Assembly: GCF_000211835.1 (NCBI RefSeq)
Contig: NZ_AEGR01000044.1
Span: forward strand, 1-58,064
DNA from: Hylemonella gracilis ATCC 19624
GTDB lineage: Bacteria > Pseudomonadota > Gammaproteobacteria > Burkholderiales > Burkholderiaceae_C
Reading direction: 5' to 3'
DNA length: 58,064 nucleotides
Part shown: piece after piece, positions 28,562-37,261 of the stretch
How positions within the stretch are numbered: position 1 is the first letter of the stretch
How the letters are laid out: each line of letters begins with the position of its first letter
Notes under the pieces: model-generated
The model's input: only the letters and a program-made list of their open reading frames with translations
Told to the model about the DNA's origin: nothing
The model's database searches: none
Position numbers and translations under genes: made by a program

Positions 28562-29593
28562 ATGACCCCGCTGCCCTCTTCCATGTCCACCCCCAAGACC
28601 GCCGTCCTGCTCTGCAACCTCGGCACGCCCGACGCGCCCACGCCAGCGGCCCTGCGTCGTTATCTGGGCGAGTTCCTGAGTGACCAGCGCGTGGTCGAAC
28701 TCCCCCGCTTCGTCTGGTGGCCTATCCTGCACGGCATCATCCTGCGCGTGCGCCCGGCCAAGTCGGCAAAGAAGTACGCCAGCATCTGGATGCGGGACGG
28801 CGACACCTCGGGTTCGCCCCTGCGGGTGTGGACCGAACGACAGGCCAACGCCCTGGATGCGCAACTGAAGGCGTCGGGCCAGCACGTCACCGTGCGCTAC
28901 GCCATGCGCTACGGCTCACCTTCCATCGCCCAACAACTCGACGCCCTGCAGGCCGAGGGCGTGCAACGCATCCTCATCCTGCCGGCCTACCCGCAGTACT
29001 CCGCCACCACCACGGCCAGCGTGGTCGACGCGGTGGCGCACTGGACCAGCAAGATCCGCTCCCTGCCCGAACTGCGCTTCGTCAACCGCTACCACGACGA
29101 CACGGGCTACATCAACGCGCTGGCCGCGCGCATCAACACGCATTGGGCACAGCACGGCCGCCCAGACGGAAAAATCAGCAAGCTCGTGCTCAGTTTCCAC
29201 GGCCTGCCCGAGCGCAACCGCACCTTGGGTGACCCGTACTACGACGAATGCCAGACCACGGCACGGCTGCTGGCCGAAGCACTGCGGCTCACCCCCGATC
29301 AATACCTCGTCACCTTCCAGTCGCGCTTCGGCGCGGCGAAGTGGCTGCAACCCTACACCGAACCCACGGTCATGGCCCTGGCCCGCTCGGGCGTGCAGCG
29401 CGTGGATGTCGCCTGCCCCGGCTTCACCAGCGACTGCATCGAGACCCTGGAAGAAATCGACCAGGAGGTGCGCGAGGCCTTTTTGACCTCAGGGGGACAA
29501 GAGTTCCGCTACATCCCTTGTCTGAATGACGAGTTGGCGTGGATCAGTGCCCTGGAACGGATCGCGCAAAAGCATTTGAGCGGTTGGCTGTGA
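28562..29593 (+). CDS. hemH: ferrochelatase
   Basis: Ferrochelatase inserts ferrous iron into protoporphyrin IX in the last step of heme synthesis. The 343-residue protein has VLLCNLGTPDAPTP at the N-terminus, the active-site His213 in LSFHGLPERN, and the ferrochelatase acid motif FTSDCIETLEEIDQE. Nine bases separate it from the acylase gene, so they may be co-transcribed. A downstream ATG at 28583 (MSTPKT) is an alternative start; neither has a good ribosome site. Confidence 0.97.
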   Translation: MTPLPSSMSTPKTAVLLCNLGTPDAPTPAALRRYLGEFLSDQRVVELPRFVWWPILHGIILRVRPAKSAKKYASIWMRDGDTSGSPLRVWTERQANALDAQLKASGQHVTVRYAMRYGSPSIAQQLDALQAEGVQRILILPAYPQYSATTTASVVDAVAHWTSKIRSLPELRFVNRYHDDTGYINALAARINTHWAQHGRPDGKISKLVLSFHGLPERNRTLGDPYYDECQTTARLLAEALRLTPDQYLVTFQSRFGAAKWLQPYTEPTVMALARSGVQRVDVACPGFTSDCIETLEEIDQEVREAFLTSGGQEFRYIPCLNDELAWISALERIAQKHLSGWL

Positions 29594-29639
29594 TTCCCAT
29601 GCGGCCGTCGAACGCCAAATCTCAATGCGAGGGCGGCAC

Positions 29640-30200
29640 TCACAACCACTGAAGTTGTTGTCGCAGCTCGGCGCTGGTGAGAACCTGCGCATACTCTCCC
29701 TGCAAATTGGCCAAGGCCATGGCATGGACCTCTTCCGCGCTGCGCGGGACACCGTTGTAGTCGGATTTCGCGAATGCGAACGTTGCATCGGAGGCCACAT
29801 AGGTGGTGAACCCCAGATTCCCCGCGGTTCGCGCAGTCGCTTCAACCGAGTTGTTGGTGCTCACGCCCACGATGGCAACGGACTCGATACCTCTGACACG
29901 AAGCCAACGTTCGAGCCCAGTGTGGATGAACGCATCGGGCACATTCTTCTCGACGACATGCTCCACATCCAAAGGCCGCAAATCCTGCTGGAACTCAACG
30001 CCTGCTTGACCTGGCCAAAAGGGTGAGCCAGGCGTCCTGGAAATATGCCGCACATGAACAACCGGAGCTTGGGCCGTGCGCCAAGCCTCCAGCGTCATCG
30101 CGATGGCGAGTTCGGCTTGGGGGTTGTTGCGCGAACCTGCCAATGGGCTCTGCATACCGCGCTGCATGTCAATGATGATGAGAGCCGTCTGACGTTTCAC
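29640..30200 (-). CDS. isochorismatase-fold hydrolase with Ser in place of the catalytic Cys
   Basis: This is a 186-residue member of the isochorismatase/nicotinamidase (cysteine hydrolase) family. The conserved Asp is Asp11 (LIIIDMQRGM) and the conserved Lys is Lys85 (VEKNVPDAF). At the nucleophile position the sequence reads GVSTNNSVEATAR, with Ser118 where nicotinamidase-like enzymes have Cys; the codon is TCG. It may belong to a known Ser subgroup, or be a non-amidase like the Cys-less true isochorismatases. It stands alone, convergent to hemH and upstream of nothing obvious. Confidence 0.88.
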   Translation of the reverse strand: MKRQTALIIIDMQRGMQSPLAGSRNNPQAELAIAMTLEAWRTAQAPVVHVRHISRTPGSPFWPGQAGVEFQQDLRPLDVEHVVEKNVPDAFIHTGLERWLRVRGIESVAIVGVSTNNSVEATARTAGNLGFTTYVASDATFAFAKSDYNGVPRSAEEVHAMALANLQGEYAQVLTSAELRQQLQWL

Positions 30201-30249
30201 GGGAATGACCTCGATCTGATGTCCAAGGTGGTGCGCGCGACGCTGTCTT

Positions 30250-30924
30250 CTAGGCCGACTTCTTCTTCAAAGCCTGGTAAGCGTCCCGCGCCAAGCACCC
30301 CTTGAGCCACGCACTCGTCAGCGGAAATTGGTCCATCAGCGTGCGCGTCGCCCGCACCCACAAAAGCACGCTGGCGACGCAGAGGTCGGCCACGGTGAAA
30401 CGGTCGGCGGCGATGTGCGCTTCGCCTCGGGCTTGCTGTTGCGCCAGGTGCGCTTCGAGCACGCGCAGCGGGACGTGCAGGCGGCGCTCGGCCTGGTCGG
30501 CCAGCTCGGGCTTGCGCTGGGGCTCGGGCATGCTGAAGCGGTGCATGAGCACGGTGAGCGCGTCCTTCTCCACTTCCGTCATGGTCCAGAAGGACCAGCG
30601 CAGCGCCTCGGCGTCCTCACGCGGCGTGGCAGGGGTAATCGTGGTGCCATCGGCCTTGCCGGCCACCGTGCCGTGATAACGCGCGATGTAGAGCGCGCAA
30701 GCCATGCTTTCCCAGATCACGACGTCACCGCCTTCGCTGTCGGGCCGATGGTCCACCACCACGGGCACGCGCCCGTTGGGGTTGAGCGCCAGGAATTCCG
30801 GCGTGCGCGTGTAGCCCTGGCGGTAATCGGTCTGCACATGCTCGAAGGGCAGGCCCAGCTCGGTCGCGGCCCACAGTGGCCGCAGCGCGCGGGACGCCAG
30901 GATGCCGTAGATGGTCAAGGGCAT
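30250..30924 (-). CDS. glutathione S-transferase family protein
   Basis: This is a cytosolic GST-type protein of 224 residues. The N-terminal thioredoxin-like half starts LTIYGILASRALRPLWAATELGLPFE, contains the cis-Pro segment NGRVPVVVD and a glutathione gamma-glutamyl contact WESMACALYIAR. An all-helical C-terminal half ends ...HIAADRFTVADLCVASVL. The ATG at 30924 has GAGAGGAAC upstream, better than the longer start at 30966. The substrate is unknown. It lies after the second liv operon but on its own ribosome site with a 114-base gap. Confidence 0.92.
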   Translation of the reverse strand: MPLTIYGILASRALRPLWAATELGLPFEHVQTDYRQGYTRTPEFLALNPNGRVPVVVDHRPDSEGGDVVIWESMACALYIARYHGTVAGKADGTTITPATPREDAEALRWSFWTMTEVEKDALTVLMHRFSMPEPQRKPELADQAERRLHVPLRVLEAHLAQQQARGEAHIAADRFTVADLCVASVLLWVRATRTLMDQFPLTSAWLKGCLARDAYQALKKKSA

Positions 30925-31038
30925 GAAGTTCCTCTCAGATACTGCCGCCCCAACGGCCGGCGACAAGCGGCATCAAAAAAAGGATGGGGACGGGCTTGGC
31001 GCGTATTGTCCACACAGCGCGACGGTCAGTTCAGCGTC

Positions 31039-31905
31039 TCAGGTGCGCAGGAACTTGAGCACGGCACCCAACTGGTCAGGCACGTTGAGCGCGGGGGCAT
31101 GGCCGCAGCCAGGCACCTCGATGACCTGCAAGCGCCCGGCCCGGCCAGGGCCGGTCTCGCGCATGGCCGCCACGGTCTCCGGCAAAAGCAGGTCGGAGGA
31201 CTCGCCACGCAACAGCAGTACGGGCACCTCGATGCGGGCGTACGTGTCATGCAGCTTGTAGTCGTCTGGATGGTGGATGAACTGCCCGGCCATGGCCGGG
31301 TCGTAATGCGGCGTCACGCGGCCGTCGGGCAGGCGACGGACCGAGGTCTCCGTCATGCGGCGCCATTGCGCGTCGCTGATCCAGCCGTAGGGCTTGTAGA
31401 TGGTGCGGAAGTAGGCCTCCAGCTCGCTCACGGTGTCGAAGGCCGGGGGGTTGCCCGCATAGGAGCGGATGCGCTGCTCCGCAGCCGCCGCCAGCTCGGT
31501 GCCGATGTCGTTGAGCACCAGGCGGGTGATGCGTCCTCGCAAGGGGCCAGCAGCGCAGACCATGCCGATGGCACCGCCCATGGAGGTGCCCACCCAATCG
31601 AACTGGCACAGACCGAGCTGGTCGGCCAGGGACAGGGCCAGCCTGGCATAGAAGTCCAGGCAGTATTCCTGGACGGGGTCGGGGCTCCACTGGCTCAGGC
31701 CACGGCCTACCGTGTCGGGGCAGATCACGCGGTAACCGTTGGCACACAGGTGCGCGGCGAGTTCGTCCATGTCGCGCCCCGTGCGCGCCAGGCCATGCCA
31801 AGCGATGACGGTACGGCCGCCTACCCGGGCGCTCGAGGCATTCCAGTCCATGTAATGGATTTCACGCCCCTCGCAGCGCAGGTAGTGGGAGGTGGCTTGC
31901 GTCAT
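31039..31905 (-). CDS. alpha/beta hydrolase
   Basis: This is a 288-residue alpha/beta hydrolase fold enzyme. The oxyanion motif is AWHGLARTG near residue 36, the nucleophile elbow is Ser108 in GTSMGG, and the late His is in VPGCGHAPALN. An acidic residue of the triad is probably in the segment before it (GESSDLL). It starts by ATGA overlap with livM2 and is the last gene of the second liv operon, so its substrate is probably the imported compound (an ester, lactone or ring-cleavage product). That role is inferred from position only. Confidence 0.92.
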   Translation of the reverse strand: MTQATSHYLRCEGREIHYMDWNASSARVGGRTVIAWHGLARTGRDMDELAAHLCANGYRVICPDTVGRGLSQWSPDPVQEYCLDFYARLALSLADQLGLCQFDWVGTSMGGAIGMVCAAGPLRGRITRLVLNDIGTELAAAAEQRIRSYAGNPPAFDTVSELEAYFRTIYKPYGWISDAQWRRMTETSVRRLPDGRVTPHYDPAMAGQFIHHPDDYKLHDTYARIEVPVLLLRGESSDLLLPETVAAMRETGPGRAGRLQVIEVPGCGHAPALNVPDQLGAVLKFLRT

Positions 31906-32999
31906 GCGGGTTCCTTCAAAGTCTTGCGCGCGGCGGGCCGGGCCGCGCGCTCCCGCAGGCGGCCGACGATGCCGGTTGGAAAGTGGTAGACCGAGAGCAC
32001 GAAGAGCAGGCCCAGCCAAAGCAGCCAGCGGTCGGGCGTGAAGATGGCGGGCAGCAAGGGCCAGCCTTCCATCGCCGCACCGAGCAGCTTCAACACGTCC
32101 TGCAAATAACTCTGCGCGAGCAGGAAGAGCGTGCTGCCGAGGATGGCGCCATAGAGCGTGCCCATGCCGCCGATGACGACGATGAGCAGGATGTCCAGCA
32201 TGATCTCGAAAGACAGCGAGGTGTCCGGCCCGTTGTAGCGCAGCCAGAGCGCGAGCAGGCAACCCGCCAAGGTGGCGAAACCCGCCGAGATCACGTTGGA
32301 CAAGGTGCGGTACACCACGGTGCGGTAACCCAGCGCCTCGGCGCGGAAGTCGTTCTCGCGGATGGCCTGCAGCACCCGGCCAAAGGGCGAGTTGACGATG
32401 CGCAGCAGGGCCAGGAACATCAGCACCACCGTCAGGAAGATCAGGTAGTAGGTGACGATGCGGCCATTGACGGCCACGCCCAAGACGTCCTGCTCGAACA
32501 GGCGGAAGCCCGGCATCAGCAGCTGCGGCACGCGGAAGGTCAGGCCATCCTCGCCGCCGGTCAAGTCCGAGAGCTGAGACGCCAGCGTGAGAAAGGCCGA
32601 GGCCACGGCCAGCGTGATCATGGCGTAGAAGATCGCCTTGACCCGCAAGGAGAACAGGCCGATCAGCAGGGACAGCAGCAGCGAGACGGCCAAGGCGCTG
32701 GCCACCCCGGTGGCCAAGGCCGTCCAGTTCGCCCCCAAGCGCGTGAAGGCGATCGCCACGCCATAGGCGCCGATGCCGAAGAACATGGTGTGCGCGAAGC
32801 TGACGATGCCGGTGTAGCCCAGCAGCAGGTCGAAGCTCGCCACCAGAGCAATGAAGATCAGCACCTTGGCCGCGACGTTGAGTGCCTTGACGCCCGGCAC
32901 CAGGAAAGGCGCCAAGGCCAGACCCAGCACGAGCACGATGAGCAGCAACGCGAGCACGCGGCTGCGCGGCAGGTCCTTGGACAGAATACGTGTCAGCAT
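31902..32999 (-). CDS. livM: LIV-type ABC permease LivM (operon 2)
   Basis: This is an inner-membrane permease, 365 residues, with about ten hydrophobic helices. It contains the LivM motifs LLGYTGIVSFAHTMFFGIGAYG and VVIGGMGTLYGAILGSTLF. The C-terminus is basic (GRLRERAARPAARKT). A 148-base gap with a degenerate repeat separates it from livH2. The alpha/beta hydrolase gene overlaps its stop. Confidence 0.93.
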   Translation of the reverse strand: MLTRILSKDLPRSRVLALLLIVLVLGLALAPFLVPGVKALNVAAKVLIFIALVASFDLLLGYTGIVSFAHTMFFGIGAYGVAIAFTRLGANWTALATGVASALAVSLLLSLLIGLFSLRVKAIFYAMITLAVASAFLTLASQLSDLTGGEDGLTFRVPQLLMPGFRLFEQDVLGVAVNGRIVTYYLIFLTVVLMFLALLRIVNSPFGRVLQAIRENDFRAEALGYRTVVYRTLSNVISAGFATLAGCLLALWLRYNGPDTSLSFEIMLDILLIVVIGGMGTLYGAILGSTLFLLAQSYLQDVLKLLGAAMEGWPLLPAIFTPDRWLLWLGLLFVLSVYHFPTGIVGRLRERAARPAARKTLKEPA

Positions 33000-33086
33000 C
33001 TCAAACCATTTCTCTCAGTGGACATCCCATCCATACCGAGCATTCTCAACACCAGGGCTCCCGCGGAGCTGGCTTTGCCAGGCCGC

Positions 33087-33147
33087 TGAGAGCGCCCTCT
33101 TGAGGGGGTGGTGAAGCGTCCAACGAGACGCGTAGCCTGGGGATGCT
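33087..33147. repeat. degenerate Comamonadaceae-like intergenic repeat, copy 1
   Basis: The segment after the livH2 stop reads, on the minus strand, GATGAAGCATCCCCAGGCTACG, then ACGCTTCACC and a hairpin CCCTC-AA-GAGGG (33106-33095). The first half resembles the start of the segment after livF2 (34220-34255). It looks like a degenerate dispersed intergenic element of the kind common in this bacterial family. The rest of 33000-33086 shows nothing else. Confidence 0.5.
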
Positions 33148-34134
33148 TCATCTGTCGGTGACCGGGTACACGCCTTGCGGCCGCCAGAGCAGGATGGCCA
33201 CCATCAGCGCGATGTTGGAAAACAGCGCCACCTTCGGCACCAGAAAGCCGGTGTAGTTCGCCATCAGGCCCACCAGCAGCGCGCCGATCAAGGCCCCGAG
33301 CGTGGAGCCGAGACCGCCGATGATGATGACGATGAAGATCAGCACATTGACCTGGGCGCCCATCTGCGGCGTCACGCTCTGCTGGTACAGGCCCCACATC
33401 ACACCGCCCAGGCCCGCCAGCGCGCTGCCCGCGACAAAGACGCCGATGAAAAGGCGCTGGATGCGGTAGCCCAGGCTTTCGACCATTTCGCGGTCCTGCA
33501 CGCCAGCACGGATCAGCAAGCCGATCTTGGTGCGGTTCAGCGTCCAGGCCAGCGCCGTGAACACGGCCAGGCCCACGAGCACGCAAAGCAAGCGGAACTT
33601 CTCCACCGCCGCGTCGCCCAGGTAGAGCACGCCGCTCAAGGCCGGCGGCAGCGGCAGCGCGATCTGCTGCGGGCCCCAGATGACCTTGATGAGTTCCTCG
33701 CCGATGATCATGCCGCCCATGGTGATGAGGATCTGCTTCAGGTGTTGGCCATAGACCGGCCGCACGATGAGCCGCTCGAAGGCCCAGCCCAGCGCGCCCG
33801 CCACGGCCATGGCCACCAACATCGCGGGCAGCAGGGCCAGCAGATTGAGCCACAGACTGCCGGCCTGCACATAACTCCCCATGCCACCCAGCACCGACAC
33901 GGCGACGAATGCGCCCAGTGCGATGAAGACGCCATGGCCGAAATTGAGCACGTCCATCAGACCGAAGACCAGGGTCAGGCCCGAGGCGATGATGAAGATG
34001 ATCAGGCCCATGGCCAGGCCCGCCACCGTCAGCGTGAGCCACGTTGAGGGACTGCCGATGGCCGGCAGCGCGAAAAGCGCCAGCACCGGCACCAGGGCCA
34101 GCGGCTTCCAGTCGAAGTCTTTCAGCGTGGTCAT
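33148..34134 (-). CDS. livH: LIV-type ABC permease LivH (operon 2)
   Basis: This is an inner-membrane permease, 328 residues. It shows the LivH pattern LAMGLIIFIIASGLTLVFGLMDVLNFGHG and the late VIIIGGLGSTLGALIGALLVG. About nine hydrophobic helices are visible. Unlike operon 1, the permeases here follow the ATPases, so the two operons are not a simple recent duplication. Confidence 0.93.
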   Translation of the reverse strand: MTTLKDFDWKPLALVPVLALFALPAIGSPSTWLTLTVAGLAMGLIIFIIASGLTLVFGLMDVLNFGHGVFIALGAFVAVSVLGGMGSYVQAGSLWLNLLALLPAMLVAMAVAGALGWAFERLIVRPVYGQHLKQILITMGGMIIGEELIKVIWGPQQIALPLPPALSGVLYLGDAAVEKFRLLCVLVGLAVFTALAWTLNRTKIGLLIRAGVQDREMVESLGYRIQRLFIGVFVAGSALAGLGGVMWGLYQQSVTPQMGAQVNVLIFIVIIIGGLGSTLGALIGALLVGLMANYTGFLVPKVALFSNIALMVAILLWRPQGVYPVTDR

Positions 34135-34219
34135 TGAACCTCCCGCCGAGCCACCCCAAGGGAGGCGAAGGCCCTAGATCCAAATCTAAGCAAAGTGCGG
34201 GACCCGCCTGCACCTGAGG

Positions 34220-34255
34220 GCCGCAAACACACGAAGCGTTGAGCGTGGAGGTACT
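34220..34255. repeat. degenerate intergenic repeat, copy 2
   Basis: Directly after the livF2 stop the minus strand reads GATGAAGTACCTCCACGC, then TCAACGCTTCGTGTG. This parallels the start of copy 1 (GATGAAGCATCCCCAGGC). Both copies sit in the only two sizeable gaps inside the operon. The remaining gap (34135-34219) shows nothing recognisable. Confidence 0.45.
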
Positions 34256-35041
34256 TCATCCGTGCGCCCCCAAGGAAAGACCCAACAGCCGAGCCTGCAA
34301 GGCTTCGTCCTCCGCCAAGGCCTGCATGCTGCCGCTGTGCACCACACGCCCTTCGTCCATCACGGCCACGCTGTCGCCCAGCTGCTTGGCGAAGTTGAAG
34401 TTCTGCTCCACGAGCAGGATGGTGGTCCGCGCGGCCTTGAGTTCCTTGAAGGCCGTGATCATGTTCTGCACGATGGCCGGCGCCAGTCCCTTGCTGGGTT
34501 CGTCGATCAGCAGCAATTGGCGTGGCTCGACGATGGCGCGCGCCACGGCCAGCATCTGCTTTTGCCCGCCACTGAGCTTGCCGGCAGGATGCAGCCAGAA
34601 CTTCTTCAGCGCGGGAAAGAAGCCGAAGATCCATTCCAGCCGCGCCGTGTCCATGTCGTCCACCGTGCGTGCGCCGCGCGCGGCCAGGAGCAGGTTCTCC
34701 TTGACGCTGAGGTCGGAAAAGATGCCCATGTTTTCAGGCACGTAGGCCACGCCGCCGCCGTCACCTCGCGCGATCTCGGGGGTCTGAAACTGCGTGATGT
34801 CCAACACGCGCTTCGTGTTGACGCGCTTCGTTTTGTCTTGATTCACCGCCAGCGTGATGCGCCCCGCGCTGGCGCGCCACAGGCCCATGATGGTGCGCAG
34901 CGTGGTCGTCTTGCCCGCGCCGTTGCGGCCCAGCAGCATGGTGAGTTGGTTCGCCGGCACGACAAGATCCACGCCGTGCAGGATGTGGTACGCGCCAATG
35001 TGCGTGTGGACACCCTCTAGCTTCAACAGGGGTTCGGACAT
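34256..35041 (-). CDS. livF: LIV-type ABC transporter ATPase LivF (operon 2)
   Basis: This is a cytoplasmic ATPase, 261 residues. Walker A is GRNGAGKTTT, the signature LSGGQKQ, and Walker B LLLIDEPSKGLAP with the following VEQN. An insertion of about 20 residues rich in Lys and Thr follows the first strand region (NQDKTKRVNTKRVLD), somewhat unusual for LivF. It starts one base after the livG2 stop. Confidence 0.93.
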   Translation of the reverse strand: MSEPLLKLEGVHTHIGAYHILHGVDLVVPANQLTMLLGRNGAGKTTTLRTIMGLWRASAGRITLAVNQDKTKRVNTKRVLDITQFQTPEIARGDGGGVAYVPENMGIFSDLSVKENLLLAARGARTVDDMDTARLEWIFGFFPALKKFWLHPAGKLSGGQKQMLAVARAIVEPRQLLLIDEPSKGLAPAIVQNMITAFKELKAARTTILLVEQNFNFAKQLGDSVAVMDEGRVVHSGSMQALAEDEALQARLLGLSLGAHG

Positions 35042-35042
35042 T

Positions 35043-35801
35043 TCAAACAGCCTCTTCCTTGGGGCTCACGCCCAGATAGGCTTGCTGCACGACGGGCGAG
35101 GCGATCACCTCCGCGGGCAGCCCATCGGCCACCAGCTCGCCGTTGTGCAGCACGATGATGCGGTCGGCCAGCTCCCGCACCACATCCATCTTGTGCTCAA
35201 CGAGCAGGATGGTCTTGCTCTTGTCGCGCTTGAGCTTGCGAATCAGGTTCAGGATCACCGGCGCCTCGTCCACGCTCATGCCCGCCGTGGGTTCGTCGAA
35301 CATGAAGACGCTGGGCTCCAGCGCCATCAGCAAGGCCACTTCCAACTTGCGCTGGTCACCGTGTGGCAGGCTGGCGGCATCTGCGTCGCGCTGGGCGGTC
35401 AGGGCCACGGCCTCCAGCACCTGCTCCGCTTTTTCCAGCAAATCCCGCCGGTCGCTCCAGATACGCCAGAAGTCCAGCCCCGCTCCTGCCTTGGCCTGCA
35501 CGGCCAGCCGCACGTTCTCCAGCACGCTGAGCTTGGGAAACAGGTTGGTCAACTGAAAAGCGCGGCCCAGGCCCGCGCGCGTGCGCAGCGGGGCGGACAG
35601 CGGTGTGAGGTCCTGTCCGTTGAGCAGCACACGCCCCGCGCTGGCTGGGATCTGGCCCGAGATCAGATTGAAGTACGTGGTCTTGCCCGCCCCGTTGGGA
35701 CCGACGATGGCGGTCAGCGTGCCGGGCGCGAAGGCGCAGGACACGGCGTTGACCGCGACATGGCCACCAAAACGCACGGTGAGGTTTTCTGTTTGCAGCA
35801 T
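35043..35801 (-). CDS. livG: LIV-type ABC transporter ATPase LivG (operon 2)
   Basis: This is a cytoplasmic ATPase, 252 residues, opening MLQTENLTVRFGGHVAVN. Walker A is GPNGAGKTTYF, the Q-loop region LGRAFQLTNLFP, and Walker B VFMFDEPTAGMS; the signature position reads LPHGDQRK, a known LivG variation. The ATG at 35801 is chosen because the only upstream start is a TTG at 35810. It follows the binding-protein gene by 56 bases. Confidence 0.93.
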   Translation of the reverse strand: MLQTENLTVRFGGHVAVNAVSCAFAPGTLTAIVGPNGAGKTTYFNLISGQIPASAGRVLLNGQDLTPLSAPLRTRAGLGRAFQLTNLFPKLSVLENVRLAVQAKAGAGLDFWRIWSDRRDLLEKAEQVLEAVALTAQRDADAASLPHGDQRKLEVALLMALEPSVFMFDEPTAGMSVDEAPVILNLIRKLKRDKSKTILLVEHKMDVVRELADRIIVLHNGELVADGLPAEVIASPVVQQAYLGVSPKEEAV

Positions 35802-35857
35802 GGATCGCAAAAGAAGCGCCCGGCGAGCGCCGGGCGCGTGTTCGTCAGATCGAACGA

Positions 35858-37051
35858 TCAGCGCTTGTTGCGGATCGGCAGATCGATGTCTTCCGCCTTG
35901 ATCTCGCGCACCAGCTCGGGCACGCCCCAGGCGTAGGCCTGGTCGGCCTTGATGCGGAAGTGGTACATGCTTTGGAGGGCCTGGTGGTCTTCCTTGCGGA
36001 AGGTCATCTTGCCCTTGGGCGTGTCGAAGCTCATGCCCTCCATGGCGGCGATCAGCTTCTCGGCATTCGCATCGCCGTTGGTCTTCTTGAGCGCCGTGAC
36101 GATGGCCATGGCCGCCGAGAAACCACCCGCGGTGAAAAAGTCCGGCGGCGCGTTGAACTGCTTCTGGTGCTCCTTGACCATGTGGTCATTGATCGGGTTC
36201 TTCGGAATGCCGAAGTAGTAGTACAGCGCGCCTTCCATGCCGGGGAACTGCTTGTAGGCCACCATGGCAGGCAGGATGTTCCCGCCCGTGGCCAGTTCGA
36301 TGCCGTAGCGGTTCTTCAGGTCCATCTCCGCGATCTTGGGGAAAGGCGTGGGCGAGCCCGACCAGATGACGGAGATGAACTTGCGGCCCTTCTCGCTCTT
36401 GAGCTTGTCCACGATGCGCAGCAGGCCCGCCGTGAAGTCCGTCGTGCCCACGGGCAGGTACTCCTCGTGCACGACCTTGGCCTTCTTGATGAAGTCCTTG
36501 CTGGCCTTCACGCCGTCGCGGCCAAAGGCGTTGTCGTTGGCCAGGGTGGCGATCACGTTGCCCGGCGCGTCCAGCGCGATGGCGTTGGCGGCGGCGTCCT
36601 GGCTGCTGCTGCGGCCCGTGCGGAAGATGTAGCGGTTCCACTTGTCGCCGGTGATGGAGTCGGCCACGGCGGGCTCCACCAACAGGATCTTTTGGTACTC
36701 CTCGGCCACGGGCAGCATGGCCAGCGCCACGGGCGAGGCGGTCGGGCCGATGGCGATGTCCACCTTGTCGTCGGCGTAGGCCGCGGCCAGCAGGCTCTTG
36801 CCCACGTCGGGCTTGCCCTGGTCGTCCTTCTCGATCACGACCAACTTCTTGCCCGCGACCACCATGGTGCCGCCAGTGGCGTAGGACAGGCCCATCACCA
36901 GGCCCACGTTGCTCTGCTTGGCGTAAGCCTCGAGCGGACCGGTCTTGCTGTGGATCTGGGCGATGCGGATTTCGCCGGTCTGCGCCTGGACCGATGCGGC
37001 CAACAGGGTCGCCAACAGGGCCGCTGCGACCGTGAACGTGCGTCGTTGCAT
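35858..37051 (-). CDS. livK: LIV-type ABC substrate-binding protein (operon 2)
   Basis: This is a periplasmic ligand-binding protein, 397 residues. The signal peptide (MQRRTFTVAAALLATLLAASVQAQ) has an RR before the hydrophobic core but is otherwise Sec-like. The mature protein has the type I fold with IRIAQIHSKTGPLEAYAKQ and GPTASPVALAMLPVAEE. It resembles the aliphatic-amide/aromatic-acid group more than leucine-binding proteins, but the ligand is not predictable. GAGAGGAGAC precedes the start, the same as in operon 1. It is the first gene of livKGFHM-hydrolase. Confidence 0.92.
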   Translation of the reverse strand: MQRRTFTVAAALLATLLAASVQAQTGEIRIAQIHSKTGPLEAYAKQSNVGLVMGLSYATGGTMVVAGKKLVVIEKDDQGKPDVGKSLLAAAYADDKVDIAIGPTASPVALAMLPVAEEYQKILLVEPAVADSITGDKWNRYIFRTGRSSSQDAAANAIALDAPGNVIATLANDNAFGRDGVKASKDFIKKAKVVHEEYLPVGTTDFTAGLLRIVDKLKSEKGRKFISVIWSGSPTPFPKIAEMDLKNRYGIELATGGNILPAMVAYKQFPGMEGALYYYFGIPKNPINDHMVKEHQKQFNAPPDFFTAGGFSAAMAIVTALKKTNGDANAEKLIAAMEGMSFDTPKGKMTFRKEDHQALQSMYHFRIKADQAYAWGVPELVREIKAEDIDLPIRNKR

Positions 37052-37192
37052 GGTTGTCTCCTCTCGTGCTTGTTGTGCGTGGGTTGAACTACGGGCACGA
37101 CCCTTGGCATGGCTCGCAGGTCAAGGCCCAGCCTCTTGCGCCGCCGCATTGTGTGGAGCTTCAACCCGGCGCCCCAGAGGGTTTTCCAGCCC

Positions 37193-37214
37193 TGCGTAGT
37201 TGTACGTAATCGCA
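37193..37214. promoter_or_regulatory. possible operator in the livK2-hsp15 divergent gap
   Basis: TGCG (37193-37196) and CGCA (37211-37214) flank a segment with a TACG motif (GTAGTTGTACGTAATC), giving an imperfect 22-bp dyad. It is the only AT-leaning, symmetric stretch in the gap (37052-37261) and is placed where a regulator of the liv operon could bind. Confidence 0.3.
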
Positions 37215-37261
37215 TGCGCGGGGTCGGCCTAGAATCGCGCGCAGCAACGACACGCCCCCGC

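Noticed and set aside
27287-28885. 532-codon minus-strand frame across the acylase gene and hemH
   Set aside because: It is antisense to the acylase and hemH genes, with no conserved motif.
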